Assembly: GCA_037447655.1 (NCBI GenBank)
Contig: JBBHKE010002172.1
Location: 83,209-147,208 of the forward strand
Reading direction: 5' to 3'
Source of the DNA: Zygnema cylindricum
Lineage: Eukaryota > Streptophyta > Zygnematophyceae > Zygnematales > Zygnemataceae
DNA: 64,000 bases
Part shown: one piece after another, positions 1 to 12,035 of the stretch
Layout of the letters: each line of letters begins with the position of its first letter
How positions within the stretch are numbered: the stretch's first letter is position 1
Translations under genes and position numbers: made by a program
The notes under the pieces: generated by a model
What the model saw: only the letters and a program-made list of their open reading frames with translations
Told to the model about the DNA's origin: nothing
The model's database searches: none

Positions 1-1861
1 GTGCCCGATTCTACGTTCCGTGACTTATACCAAATTTGAAGTCTAGCTTCCAACAATCAACATTGTCAAACTGAAATTTTGACTGCCATGATGTCCAATG
101 TCTAATATCAGATTTGATGACCAAAACTCCCAGCCACAACAAAAAAAAAAAAAAAAATTGATGCCGAGAAGGAAATTTGCCAATCCGGCACTAGAAATTT
201 GTGGCAAATGACAACATTACATGTCCAATGAACATTGTAAGTCGCATGACCGATCTCCCTATATATGCCTTCTTCCATGTTACATTATTGCTAACCAATG
301 ATTGATAGACACAATGTCAAAGTACCAGCAACACTAAATACTTACTGTTAATTATCAGCCACAAAAGGTTGTGTTCTAAGGTCAATTGTTCAAAGTCCAC
401 TTCCCAACCTCTTGTAATTTTCCAATCAACGTCACCATCCCAACATCATGGAGTCTTCTAATTGGTCCAAACGAAGCTCATGCAGGTGGCGAAAGATTTT
501 CATGTTTTTCATTTGAATCATTTTTCAAGTGTTTTTGGAGTTTGTTTGCAACGAAAATTCGCATCATTTTCACACGATATTGTAAGAAAGATGGATAATC
601 CATCGCGAATTACGCATTAAAGGATTCATTGTAGGACAAGTGAGCATTTTAGAAATATTTCCTATTCATCCGATATAGCGCAAATAAGACCTAATGTTAA
701 AGGCAAATTGATCAATTTTGTATTTCGATTTGTACCAACGTCGGAGCCAACAAACAAAAAACATTTATTTGTTTCAATTTAACAGATGTAATACCAGAAT
801 TCCGTATCGAAATCCACCCTCCCTTAAAAAAATACTCCATTAGAACGGAAAACCCTTCGTTTCCGCAAAAAGTTAGCGTTCCCGCGAGAACTTTCATCCC
901 AAACCAACAATTCGACCAATAGAATCTTGTTATTCTCTATCACTGCTACATAGAACACCGAAACGAAGAGCTCTCCTTTCCAGCGGAGTACACTCCGTAC
1001 GAAGTACGAAGTACGGACTACCCTTACCTTCGCTCGCGCGTATCCGTCCGCGGCGTATCCCGCATTGAGTTCATTGCAGCAGCTGATCATCTTCAGGCCG
1101 GGTTCCGATATTAGCTGCAAGCGACACGTGGAAAAAATCGACATGAATCATGATCTTTGGCGTCCAGTAGCAAGCATACAAGTGCCAGCTGGACCGTTGG
1201 AGCAATACTATTTTATGCTTGGATCATTCCATCATGAAAGCGCGAATCGTCCATCCGATTAATTCGTCCATCGTCCATTCGTTTAATTTTGATCGACTTC
1301 CGGAAAATGCGGTATGAGCACCTGGTCGAGCAGCACGAGGTTGTAGTCGCCCGGCACTCCGAAAAAGTGTCGCACGCCAACCTCCACGAGGCGCGACGCG
1401 ATGTGTTGCCCAAGAGTACGCATCGCGGCCAATACGACCACGTGTCCTGCACGTGTGAATGTGAGAAATATGATTTTGTTTTAAGGTCCGTCTTTTTTTT
1501 ACAATTTGATGCGCCGCGGTTTCGAGTCTTTCTACTGGGGAGCTGGTTGGAGCTTTCGAGGAAGGTGCAGTTGACATTTGGCGAGATATTATAGGTCGTT
1601 GCGGACGGCAACCTTCGTCCCCAGTGGTCAACGGAACAAAAAATTCTGAAGAACGAACGGACAAGATTTGACGACGTAAAGGACAGGTGACGTGAACGTC
1701 TAACAGTTGCAGTACACGTCAGGTACCACGACATGGTACAAAGTCCTGTTCTGCTACAAGATATTTCGCGTCCGCTGAACGCTTGACAGCCTTTTTAGTG
1801 TACGTCCTGACGACGTGGCCAAAAAGATATTTCAAGTCACGCCAAAATAATGTTTTCAAAC
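1..1861. other. No recognisable gene
   Basis: No convincing coding region, RNA gene or paired terminal repeat is seen here. Open frames are short and overlap on both strands without codon or domain sense. There is an A-rich run near 140-158 and a short direct repeat of CGTACGAAGTA near 990-1016. The right part (1690-1861) is rich in ACGTC words and merges into the duplicated block that follows. Confidence 0.5.
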
Positions 1862-1996
1862 GGTAAGTGTCGCCAAAAATTGACGTGTCAAGCCACGTCA
1901 CGCCACGTCTCGCTACGTCACACTAAGAGACGTCGTGAAAACGATTTTTTTTCTCCTGTGAGCGTATGGCGTCCATCTGCTTCTGGGGGAGAGGAA
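1862..1996 (+). repeat. Direct repeat block, copy 1
   Basis: About 135 bp starting AAGTGTCGCCAAAAATTGAC and running to a GGGGGAGAGG end. It recurs almost unchanged at 2702-2836. Both copies carry the same run of ACGTC/CACGTC words and the same AAGAGACGTCGTGAAAACGA segment. They look like two ends of one duplicated or transposed unit of about 840 bp. Confidence 0.75.
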
Positions 1997-2453
1997 AAAA
2001 ACTTGTCACTTAAAATAGTGACTTACGTAGACGTGTACCAAACATTGTGACAGATGAAGTGGTACACAAAATGAGGCGAAACTTCCACCCGGCTGCAATT
2101 TGAGGCGGTTTCTCCCCACGCTGTATAACTTTTGTGACTTCGTAATGTCCGTACGCCACATTGTCGACGTGTCGAAATCTTAAAAAACCTTTCGCTGTCG
2201 CACAGAAATGCGGTTTTTTATTTTTTTTTCCCACTTGCCGACAGGTGGCCAATTTTTTATACGCCGAATGTGTGAAGACACGTGTGTTTGAGAGAGACGG
2301 CCCTTGTACGGAAATCAGCGCACGAAAAACAGTACGCACAAGCTGGAGACGTGCAGTGTTTTTTTTTGAGTACTCTGCGCACAAAAATTGTAAAAAAGTT
2401 CTGACACGTGCGACAGCATCTTTCTATTCGCTTACCTTTTCGGACTATATTTA

Positions 2454-2475
2454 AAATCACCTCGCGAGGTGATTT
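2454..2475. repeat. Perfect palindrome centred on CTCGCGAG
   Basis: A 22-bp perfect inverted repeat whose half is AAATCACCTCG. A 24-bp version with the same core lies at 49441-49464, and the surrounding 100 bp are also related. It is therefore an internal part of a dispersed element family and not a chance hairpin. It could form a cruciform or bind a symmetric protein; no function is known to me. Confidence 0.8.
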
Positions 2476-2701
2476 GAAATAAAGTTTTATCATGTGATGG
2501 AAGGACGCGAATATGGGTCGAAATGCGCTAAACGACAAAATGCATCGCGCTAGACGACATACTACTGTAAATATAAAGTTTCACGGTAATGCAACTTGTA
2601 CGGTGATCATTTCTCTTTTTTGGTACGGCCGCTGATTTTCTCGTTTTTTTCGTAGGAAAACGACACGAAATAACTGTAACTTTAGCACATGCGAAAGTAC
2701 C

Positions 2702-2836
2702 CTAAGTGTCGCCAAAAATTGACGCGTCAAGCCACGTCACGTCACGTCTCGCGACGTCACACTAAGAGACGTCGTGAAAACGAATTTTTTTTCTATTGTG
2801 AGCGTATGGCGTCCATCAGCTTATGGGGGAGAGGAA
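2702..2836 (+). repeat. Direct repeat block, copy 2
   Basis: Second copy of the 1862-1996 block. Its left edge follows an element end (CATGCGAAAGTACCCTAAG) that also occurs near 50150-50175, so an inverted-repeat element apparently ends here. Its right edge runs straight into the GA-rich tract. Confidence 0.75.
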
Positions 2837-3487
2837 GGGAGAGGCGGGGGGGGAGCGGGAGGAGGAGGGGGGAGAGGGAGGGGGAGGGGGAGGGAAAGAG
2901 GGGCAATGAGGGGGAGGAGGGGGAAGGGGAGGGGAAGGAGGAGGGGAGAAAGGGAAGCGAGAAGGGAGGAGGGGGGAGAGGTGAGGGGAGAAGGGAGAAG
3001 GGAAAGGATAGTGGGAGGGGGGGGGGGGGCGGAGAGGGGGGATGGAGGGGGGTATGGGGGTCGGGAGCGGAGTGGAGAGGGGAGGGAGCGGGGAGAGGGA
3101 GGGAGGGAGGGAGAGGAGTGAGGGAGGGAGGGAGGGAGGGAGGGGAAAGAGGAGAGGGAAGACAGGGAGGGGAGGGAATCGGGGAGGAGGGGGAGGGAGG
3201 GAAGGTAGGGAGGGGAGGGAATCGGGGAGGAGGGGGAGGGAGGGAAGGTAGGGAGGGGAGAAAATCAGGAAAGAGGGGGAGGGAGGGGAGGGAATCGAGA
3301 AGGAGGGGAGGGAGGCGGGGGAAGAACCCCCCAACATCCTCTCCCTCTCCCTCTCCCTCTCCCTCTCTCTCCCGCTTTCTCTCCCTCTCATCGCTTCTCT
3401 CCCTCTCTCCCTCTCTCTCTCATTCTCTCCCTTTCTCCCTCTCTCTTTTTCTCCCTCTCCCCCCCCCCATCCCTCTCTCTCTCTCTA
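2829..3487. repeat. GA-rich tract switching to CT-rich tract
   Basis: About 500 bp of almost pure purine on the + strand (GGGA/GGAG units, with internal duplications such as the GGGAATCGGGGAGGAGG motif near 3172-3245). It switches abruptly near 3325-3340 to about 150 bp of CT-rich pyrimidine (CTCCCT/CTCTCT). Long open frames here are a by-product of base composition and are not genes. The opposed tracts could pair as a hairpin or form triplex DNA. Confidence 0.9.
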
Positions 3488-3927
3488 TAAAACGAAAATG
3501 GGGAACTCCAATTCAAACTAGATATAATTAATGTAAAAAAAAACAGTTTTGTTATTAGACCTAGTCAAAAATGTTTTATATGAAAGTGTGAAAGACAGAT
3601 TTTAGCAAGAAAGTACATAAATTTTGTTTACTTCCTGAACAACAAGTCATTACACCTTAAGCATTTTACGCTCAAGATACTGTAAGCAATAAATAGTGCA
3701 GGTTTTTTTACTTTATAACCTCTTGAAATTTAATGCTCCCAACCCTAAGAAATTTCTTCATTGCGATTTAGGGGTGCGAAAAAACATTACATTTTTTTTC
3801 TTCATATGTATTTCAAGCGAAATCATTTGAAATCTACTTTTTAACTTCTCCGCTCTTGGCAATAACAAATTTAAGGAAACAAAAACAGTTTTTGGATGGT
3901 CGGGGTATGAGGGCCAAAAAATTAATC

Positions 3928-4358
3928 TAGTGTTGTGTATCGGAGCCATTTGCCCATAACTGATATGTACTTTCTTTTTACCTACTGATGATCAATATAT
4001 TGGCTCGATGTATCGGTGAAGGAAATACTGGGATGCATTTTCAATATAATGAGATGGATTATTGATAATTATCAGGCCGATAACTATCGACGATAACTCT
4101 GTACTCTGGTACGGAATGGATTGTCATTGTTTTTCCAAAAGCCCCCCCCCCCCCTCACCCCCATCGCGATATCTCCATACTCAATTAGTACCTTACTTCC
4201 GTACCACGATTCCATATTTCTTGAACGTAGTAACCTCCTCAACCTGCGATGATTTTTGTTAGATCTGAAGCGATATATCGGTACCTCTCACTGGTCGATA
4301 ACCGATGTTATCGTTATCAGTTTTATCGCGATGAGTTTCTTCTTGATACACAACACTA
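3928..4358. mobile_element. MITE-like element with TAGTGTTGTGTATC ends
   Basis: A 431-bp segment bounded by TAGTGTTGTGTATC and its reverse complement GATACACAACACTA. The outermost TA on each side may be the target duplication. The interior contains CGATAA/TTATCG words. A diverged relative without clear ends is at about 26290-26665. No coding capacity, so it would be non-autonomous. Superfamily not certain. Confidence 0.65.
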
Positions 4359-4535
4359 CTAAAAGTTATTAACCCTACAAAATCTTTAATAGCCAAGCCA
4401 ATTACCGTTGTATTTTTGTATTGTTATGACAGGTCGACATATCAACAAAATTTCGCAATAAATTCTCTACCGAAGTATCGAGCCACTATATAGACTATTG
4501 GAAGGTAAAAAATAGGTACAAATCAATTATTAGTA

Positions 4536-5605
4536 AGGGTACGGTCCCATGTGGCTAAGTAAGATTTTTTTTCTATTGTCTTCTTGAAAAACTTATTGGC
4601 GTACTGCAAAAGTTACAACCGTAAAAAAAAATTGCAAAACTGTAGAGTAAAATTTACGTCATTTTAAGATGTACGACAAGTTGTCGTCTTGTGTTTTATA
4701 AACCCACAACAACGATGTGTTTTAAATAAAGTAACATCGCTTACGCAAATAAAATAACATACTCGCACGTGTAAAAGTGTTCAAAAGTTTTTGACGACAA
4801 GAAAAAAGTACACGGTTGTTTTTTTTGTCCGTTTGCATCTTGAACGGATATTTTGTCGGAGAAGTATGAAGGTAGCAATACTATTTCACGGAAAGGTGAA
4901 AAATCAGTGAAGGCACCACTACAGCTCCCGCCTCTCTCACCTTGCTCAGCTTGCATCTCCTTCACTCCAAAATTCGTGATTGCCCAGCACTAGTAAAGGA
5001 AGGCAGGATGATGAGGGCGGTCGCACGTGCTCGAACTAAGTCACGTTGAGAAGAATCCAACAAAGGCGCCCAAAAAAAATGTTTTTTATACTGCAGGGGC
5101 CTCAAGAATTTTATGTTCATGCATGGTGACCGGACAGAAGAGGCAAACGTAAAATCATCTTGTTCAGCATAGCTCGAAGGGTGTAAGTCTACGATGTTAC
5201 GGAAAGACATGCGACGTACCAAAACGTTTCAAAAAATAAGGTGTGTAAAAACAAATTGTAGAGGTTCATCGTCGTCACTGGCATTGTCGACTTCGGGTCA
5301 AGTTTCATCGGTTGAAAAGTGGGATAGTTTACAAAAATCCGCGCTTATCCGTACCAAACTTTAGCGCTTATTTTGTTTTTATACAGGAACCAACAATAAG
5401 AGAATTTTCCTACTACTCTCCGAAGGTCTAGAGGTAACACTGACCTTCGGATATTCATTCATGAGGCTTTCTCTTCATTTTTCTCTGTAGCTAACAACGT
5501 TGATGTAAGAGGTGGGTTGACAACTACAAAAAAAAATGAATCGCGACAGGTTGGACAATTAAGCTACGCATCTCGATAGACAACCAACGAAAAATCACAA
5601 GATTT
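4536..5605. repeat. Composite dispersed repeat
   Basis: Fragments of at least two families seen elsewhere. The part from 4536 (GTAAGGGTACGGTCCCATGTG onwards) resembles the left end of the element at 24940-25713. The part from about 5296 (AAGTTTCATCGGTTGAAAAG) to 5605 resembles the block interrupted at 9933-10943 and the block at 24742-24940. At about 5591 it preserves an uninterrupted version of the site hit by the solo LTR at 9933. No gene is supported. Confidence 0.6.
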
Positions 5606-7319
5606 GCACATGGTATGTGTTGTTTTTGGAAGATTCATTTTCGTACATGCGTGCGCTCGCGTGTTCGAATACATAGTAACCGGATGTAATATGGTGGTTC
5701 GAATGGATTTGTGGATTGGGGGGTAATTGTACGGATTAATTTAAAGTGACGTAAAGTACAAATTGAGTGACGCGAAGAAGCATACGAAAAATACAGAATA
5801 CGAAATAGAAATGGACGGCGGATCGCTTCGCGATTCGATTTGAAATATTCGAAGGGTTTGAAAAAGTACGCCGGCCATACGAAACACAATGCGACAGACC
5901 GCATTTATTAAATGTGACGCCGCCGGTACGGAGCGTCTTATTTGACAGGTGTACTTTAAATTTGGCAAGTGAGATTTACGGCGAAGTACGTGGTTTCATA
6001 CGAACAGGATGTGGATAGTACGGTTTAATTTCGGCAGTGGTTCGAGCTACACGTGGAGGGCGAACGACGTCCGCCGATATTTTCAAGGGATCTCATTATT
6101 TTTAATGACGTATTATTAGGTGGACCGTACATATGCGATGTCGGTTCGCTACGTGGTATTGTCCACAAGTGACAAAGCAAGCTGTCATTTAGCGACCGGA
6201 TTTTGCGGACGCGTCGGTGTAAATGTTTAAAACAACATTGTCTTGTCTTATGCGTAATAATAATTGAGTATTGATTATGACAATTTGTATTTAGGTGATC
6301 ATTTAGGGTTTCGGCAATTTAATTTGTGTGTATGTAGTGTCGTACTTGCAGACAAGTGTACACTTATGATTTGGTCGACTCTCAGGTGTACACTTACTGT
6401 TAGGATTATTTGTCGTAATAGGTTCTCATGGTGTAATACTACTTAGTGGAAGTTACGTTGGTTATTTTGACATGTAGCGATTCGTTGACAGCTCACAAGT
6501 GTATATATAGGAATGAGCTTTGTTAGGAATGAATCATCAATTCTTAGCATGAAAAGTAGGGACCGAAGATGTAGACTTTTAGGGTTGCCGATTAGGTCAT
6601 GCATTTAAATGATACATTGATTATTTGATTATACATTTGTTTATGTGTGATGCATTCATTTATTATTATTTATATGTGTTAATTTTATGTTTGTTTGATA
6701 TGCATTATGTATGCATCTGTCTTAGGGTTTCTTGTGATTTTCATGTAACCCTAAATGTTATTCATGCATCTATGTATGCATGCTTGCTCCGTCTGTGTAC
6801 GGATGATTGCTCCGCCTGTGTGCGGATGAATGATTGCATCTGTGTATGCATGTATGTTAAACGGAGGATGCATTTCAAATGATTGTTCAATAGCCTAATT
6901 TTGCTTAGCTTTTTGCATGATAGTTTGGGGTGCTTCTGCGGTCTATTTTAGACCAAAGAACAACAATATGTACCTTTCAGAATGCAACTGAAAATAAAAA
7001 ATTAATATCGAAACGGTCCTTCGTCGCGCAATTTTCGGCATTTCTCTTTCGTCAGAGTATTTCCGACAAAGGATTTTCATCATGTTCGAAAACAGTAACT
7101 CTAAAAAATGAGCTAGCGTAGAATACTAGCATTTGCAAAAAGTACAAACGTTTTGTCGTAATATGACTTGGTACTCAAGTACATAAAACGGAAGTGAAGA
7201 TTTGAAGTAAAATTTGTCGGTGTGCAAAAATTGAATGATATTCAATATCAGATTGTAGCTTGCATGGTGCCACTCAATGTATAACATGTGGTTTAAAGAT
7301 TCTTCGTAATGGAACATCG
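5606..7319. other. No recognisable gene; repeat fragments at right end
   Basis: AT-rich sequence with short unsupported frames. TGTATGCATG/TGCATG words cluster around 6600-6870. From about 6960 the sequence is related to blocks at 9600-9800, 12300-12420 and 25860-26220 (shared stretches around a ...TTTTGTCGTA... segment), so it belongs to the same repeat family as the element that follows. Confidence 0.4.
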
Positions 7320-8850
7320 ACTTAGGATGGAATTCCACTGGGAAAAAATTGGGTTGTTTACTGAGGGTCGTACCGTTTCGTATATCCGTACCAAATTTTT
7401 TTTTTTCCAAGGAAAACATCTTTAAGGTTAAATCTCCAATGTTGTAGGTGTAAAAGTTGCATGTCGGATGCCATTACACTTTTATCCGAGACGCCACGTC
7501 ATCAACCCTATAGTCTATGGCGATCCTGCAAAGAGAGGATACTTTGCACAGATGAACGTGTAAAAATAGGTTGCATAGAAAAGGAACAAACAATCCACGA
7601 TGAGCGCGCGCTTATGTGCGTACACGTTGCACGGGCCATGTGCCTTCCGCCAGGGTGGAAACGTATCCTTCGAAATTATTCCGTCACGCTCTCACCATCA
7701 AAGTTTGTCGCCGCCTTTTTGTTGTTGTGTTTTTAAATTTTGGATAGTAAATCATAATGCCTCATGTACGAGTCATTAATTATCTCCGCTGATATAGATA
7801 TTATCTCCACTAGTATTAATATTACCTCCGTTGGTATAGATATTGCGTTGACACTTTGCATTCGAAGATTCTTTGAAGATTTTAAGCATCGAATATAAAC
7901 CTACAGGTTACTAACCAAATTAAGCCATGCAAATAAAAAGTGGTGTACAAACGCGACATAATAGAAGGCATGCCCTCCAGTAAACTTTTTCGTACAATTA
8001 CTGAAACTCTTAATGGAAGTCCACCCTCACTCCACCCGACCCGTAGAGTTGGTTGTACGATTACAGAATCGACTGATGGAACTTGACCCTTATGGTACGG
8101 TTACATCAATTGTTAATGTAATCGTAAGACCAACTCTACTGGGTTGGTTGATTAAGGGCAGACTTCCATTAGGCTTTTTAGGAATTGTACGGATACATTT
8201 ACTGAAAGACGTGCTTTCTATTTGGTCGCATCAATAAACCACTTTTTATTTGCGTGGCTCATTCTGGTTGGTAACACGTAGGTTAATATTCGATGCCAAA
8301 AATCTTGAAAGAATCTTCGAATGCAAAGTCTAAACGCAATATTTCTACCAGCAAAGGTAATATTTGTACCACCAGAGGTAGTATCGGTACTACCGTAGGT
8401 ATTAATGACTCCTACAGAAGGCATTATAATCTACTATCAAAAATGTCAAAACACAAAGACAAAAAGGCGGCGGCAAACTTTGATAGTGGGAGCGTGACGA
8501 GATAATTTCGGTGGATTCAGATCCACCCTGGAGGAAGGCACATGGCCCATGCGAAATGCACGCACATAACCGCGAGCTCATCGTGGATTGTTATTTCCTT
8601 TTCCACGTGGCCCATTTTTACACGTTTAGTCTGTGCAAAGTGTCCTCCCTTTGCACGGTCGCCACGCACTGTAGGGTTGGCGACGTGGCGTCTCGGATGA
8701 AAAATGTAATGACATCCGATGGTCAGCTTTTACGACTACAACCTTGGAGATTTTGCCCTAAAGATGTTTTCATTGGAAAACAAAATTGTTACTGCTCTCA
8801 ATAAATAACCCCACTTTTTTCGCCAATGGAAGGCCACCTTTTGCCCGTGG
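7320..8850. mobile_element. Foldback element with arms of about 650 bp
   Basis: The left arm (about 7320-7985) is the inverted repeat of the right arm (about 8215-8850). Matching landmarks in mirror order are the terminal AATGGAA...CCACC motif, the ATCGTGGATTG segment, the AAAGGCGGCGGCAAACTTTG segment and the GGTAATATT/ATTACC triplet block. The centre (7986-8214) carries extra pieces of the terminal motif. No transposase is visible. A single right-arm copy is at 11380-12035. The structure fits foldback or long-TIR Mutator-like elements known in plants, but the superfamily is not proven. Confidence 0.7.
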
Positions 8851-9545
8851 TTCCATTAGGCGGTGTTTGTAAACGTAAAAAATACGTTTATTGAAGCCTT
8901 TGTTCGATTATGTCGGGTCAGTAACCGAATTTTTTTCTGCCTGACACATGTTGGGACCACGTAAGAAACTATTACGATCGTGCGAATCAATATAGAATCT
9001 TTAACACCAAAGTGTAACCACATATTCGTACGAATGGAGGTAAAAAGTGATTCGTACGAGTTATTCGATAAAATATGTACGGGCGATGAGACTTCATATT
9101 TATAAAAGCGTAAAAAAACGTGATAATGGCTAATGGATGGCAGCAGGAGCGTGAAAGAATATTCTCATTCAAATGTTTTCTCACGGCTTCTGGTGGCCTC
9201 TCATCTACTCTGAGGGAATGCACATGGCCTATGCAACGTATATGCATCTAATCACGCGCTAATTGTAGATATTTTATAGCTTTTACGCGAGGCAAAATAC
9301 TATTAGTTCAGGCTCTTAAATTTGACCTACTTCAGGTCACTTGTTACAAACTGAAAGGTTCGACCGATGGCGTATCTAATTATGTATCCGACGGTATGTG
9401 TTTACGCCCATAACCTTGGAGAATGAAATCAATCATTCCGTAACCTTGTTTTTTCTGACAAAAAAAAAATGTTACAGCATTGTATGAAACATTACAACCT
9501 TCAGTAAACAACCTCATTTTTTCCCAAATGGAACTTCATTCTTCG
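8851..9545 (+). repeat. Dispersed repeat, uninterrupted copy of hAT target
   Basis: This block is closely related to 32540-33058 joined to 48956-49125. Around 9340-9375 it reads through the position where the hAT element at 33059-48947 is inserted (AAAGGTTCGACC then GATGGCGTATC). It therefore serves as a paralogous empty site. It ends with the recurring AACAACCTCA...AATGGAACTTC terminal motif at about 9500-9545. Confidence 0.75.
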
Positions 9546-9932
9546 TCAGTGTTCCATCACGTAGAGCCTGTAAACCACGTGTTATACATTAAGTGTCACC
9601 ACGGAAGATACGATCCGATAATCAATATCCTTCAATTTTTTTACACCTACAAATTCCACTTCAAATCTTCACTTGCGTACCGTGTACCTGTGTACCAAGT
9701 CATAATACGACATAACTTTTATACTTTTTGGAAACGCCAATCTTCTACGCCAACTCGTTTTTTGGGTTCCTGTTTTCGAACTTGACGAAAATCCTTTGCC
9801 AAAATAGTGTGACGGAAGTGCGTTGCCAGAAATAGCGCGACGAAGGACCGTTTTGAGATTATTTTTTTAATTTTTCAGTTGCATTTTGAAAGGTACATAC
9901 CATGTGCAGATCTTGTGATTTTTCGTTGGTTG
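9546..9932. repeat. Dispersed repeat, left of solo LTR
   Basis: Continuation of inverted-repeat family sequence. It shares the ACCAAGTCATAATACGAC segment with 7140-7170 in inverted order and with about 12310 and 26010 in diverged form. Its last bases, GGTTG (9928-9932), are the target duplication of the solo LTR. It resumes at 10939. Confidence 0.6.
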
Positions 9933-10938
9933 TGCAATTCTGTGTCCCCCATTGGACGACATAATTCAGGACGCCTCTATATTCTTTTTAGCTAACCCCT
10001 CTTCAGCTTGGATCACACATACCGAAGTATGGAAACAAGCAATCTGAGTGCATCCCTGTGCAGTTTGGACTCCTCTAAGTCCGTAGGAAAAGAAATCACT
10101 GAAAACGCCCAACCAGGCGATTAGATATCAAATGGCAAAGATGCCCAAATATATACAAGCTCATTAGGAGAGAGGCGGCTACCTCCTAAATCTCTTAAGT
10201 CCTAAACCCCTCTCACAACCCTTATCTATTGATGTACGAACCAATCAGAGAACTATAAAGTACAAAAAGGTACTGTGGCCTGTGTACTTTCTGTACGGTC
10301 TGTGTACGACTCGGCCATTTAGTGGATGCCTATCTCCTTCCGACTTGTCCTCATGCTCTCCGCGATTCCCGCTTCCCAATATTATCTTGTCCCGTGGCCC
10401 CATATCATGTTACTCCTGAAAACCGCCAAAGCGACCATTCCAGAATCTGGACGATGATGCATGTTGTGGATCCAAATTGACTTTAAATGCTGGTTGTGTA
10501 AAACAATGTTTGGTAAATTTGTTTCGTGCGGTTTCATGTTCGCACTATATTTCATTTTTTTTCTATGTTACTTGTCCGTAATTGCGTTAATTGGATTAAT
10601 GAACTCTAACATGTTTAAATACTTATCACACCCCATGAACTCTAACGGACTTCAACGAGAGACCGGCTAAAGCTGTCGGCTACGCCTTGCTCTGCCGATC
10701 GGAGGTTTGAGTCCTGCCGGACTCAACCTTTTTGTTGAGATTGACTTATGTCACTTCTTTTAACCTGCCTAAGGAGCCAAGGCAGCCATGGCTCCATCAC
10801 CCTCTCTTTCCTTCAGTGACTACAATTAGTGTGGGGGATAGATAGAAGAGGTGGAGGCAGACTGCCTGCGCTTTCCTTTTCTATTTTTACTAAGCTATTC
10901 AAACCTAGAAAATACTTAGAAAATATAATAATTCAACA
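9933..10938 (-). mobile_element. Solo LTR of copia family A
   Basis: A 1006-bp LTR in reverse orientation, starting TGCAATTC and ending ATTCAACA on the + strand. It is flanked by the 5-bp duplication GGTTG (9928-9932 and 10939-10943). It is a diverged relative of the LTRs at 34932-36022, 45851-47927 and 46799-47834, sharing the ATGTACG..ACCAATCAGA block, the tRNA-like GGCTAAAGCTGTCGGCTACG block and the CTAGAAAATACTTA end. Solo LTRs arise by LTR-LTR recombination. On its sense strand an ATG lies 20 nt before the end, at the same place and frame as in the other family members. Confidence 0.85.
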
Positions 10939-11379
10939 GGTTGTCCGTCGTGACACGTAGCTTCATCGTCGAGCTTGTCGCGATTCATTTTTTTCTGTAG
11001 GTGACAACCCACCTCTTACAGCAACGTTGTCAACTACAAAAAAAAATGAAGCGATTGCCTCGCGAATGAATACGTGACCGTCAATGTTACCTCCTAGACC
11101 TTCGAAGAGTATTGGCAAGATTCTTTGTAATGTTGTTTGGCGTATAAAAACAAAATAAGCGGTATAGATTGGTACAGTTAGCGGGGTTTTCTGTAAACTA
11201 CCCCACTTTTCGACTGATGGAGCTTGACCCTTATACAATCGTCACACTGTTTTAAGTACTAATTTCATTGTTCACGTTGGGACAATTGAAAACAATGTAC
11301 AAAGAATTTGCGCTAGATTACAAAGTAAGCTCGCTAAGTTACAATAAGGGTGGACTTCCATTATGCCTATCAGTAATTG
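10939..11379. repeat. Dispersed repeat, right of solo LTR
   Basis: The rest of the repeat split by the solo LTR. It is the inverted counterpart of 5400-5600 (shared GACAACCCACCTCTTAC and CTACAAAAAAAAATGAA segments). It ends in the recurring terminal motif near 11195-11233 (CCCCACTTTTCGACTGATGG). No gene. Confidence 0.65.
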
Positions 11380-12035
11380 TACGGAAAATATTACTAAAGG
11401 GCGTGCCTTCCACTAGGTCGCGTCTGTAAATCACTTTTTATTTGCGTGACTTATTCTGGTTGGTAACACGTAGGTAAATATTAGATGCTTAAAATCTTGA
11501 AAGAATCTTTGAACGCAATGTCATAACGCAAATTCTGTACGGTCGGAGGTAATATCTGTACCAGCGGAGGTAATTAATGACTCGTACAGAGCGCATTAAA
11601 TGTACTGCCCAAAATTTTCAAAACGCAACGACAAAAAGGCGGCGGCAAACTTTGATGGTGGGAGCGTGACGCGATAATTTCGGCGGATTCACAGCCACCC
11701 TGGCGGACGACACATGGCCCTTGCGACGTGTGCGGACACATGCGCGCGTTCATCGTGGATTTTTTTTACCTTTTCCACGCGGCCTATTTTTTCCCGTTTT
11801 GTATTCGAGAACTGTCCTCCCTGTGCACGGTCCTAACAAACTGTAGGGTTAGTGACGTGGCGTCACGGATAAAAAGTGTAAAGAATCCGACGGTCCTAGT
11901 TTACGCCTACAGCCTTGGATTTTTTTCTGTAATGTTGTTTTCGTTAAAAAAAAATATTTCTGTACGAACTTGTACGAAACGGTACGGCCGTCAGTAAAAA
12001 ACCCCACATTTTCGCTAATGGAAGTCCACCCTAAG
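11380..12035 (+). repeat. Single arm of the foldback family
   Basis: About 650 bp matching the right arm of the foldback element (8215-8850) in the same orientation. It includes the ATTTGCGTGAC..ATTCTGGTTGGTAACACGTAGG stretch, the GGCGGCGGCAAACTTTGATG segment and the terminal GCTAATGGAAGTCCACCCTA. No matching inverted arm is adjacent, so it is a lone arm or a broken element. Confidence 0.7.

Noticed and set aside
2689-3531. Long open frames on both strands rich in Gly/Arg/Glu or Pro/Ser
   Set aside because: They come from the GA/CT simple-sequence tract, which lacks stops in several frames at once; no domain or splice support.
5635-6446. Several frames of 60-90 codons on both strands
   Set aside because: They overlap each other, lack domains and splice context, and lie in repeat-like GTACG-rich DNA.
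10645-10735. Independent tRNA gene near GGCTAAAGCTGTCGGCTACG
   Set aside because: It is part of the LTR family, recurring at about 35165-35220 and 47550-47630, and does not fold into a full cloverleaf.
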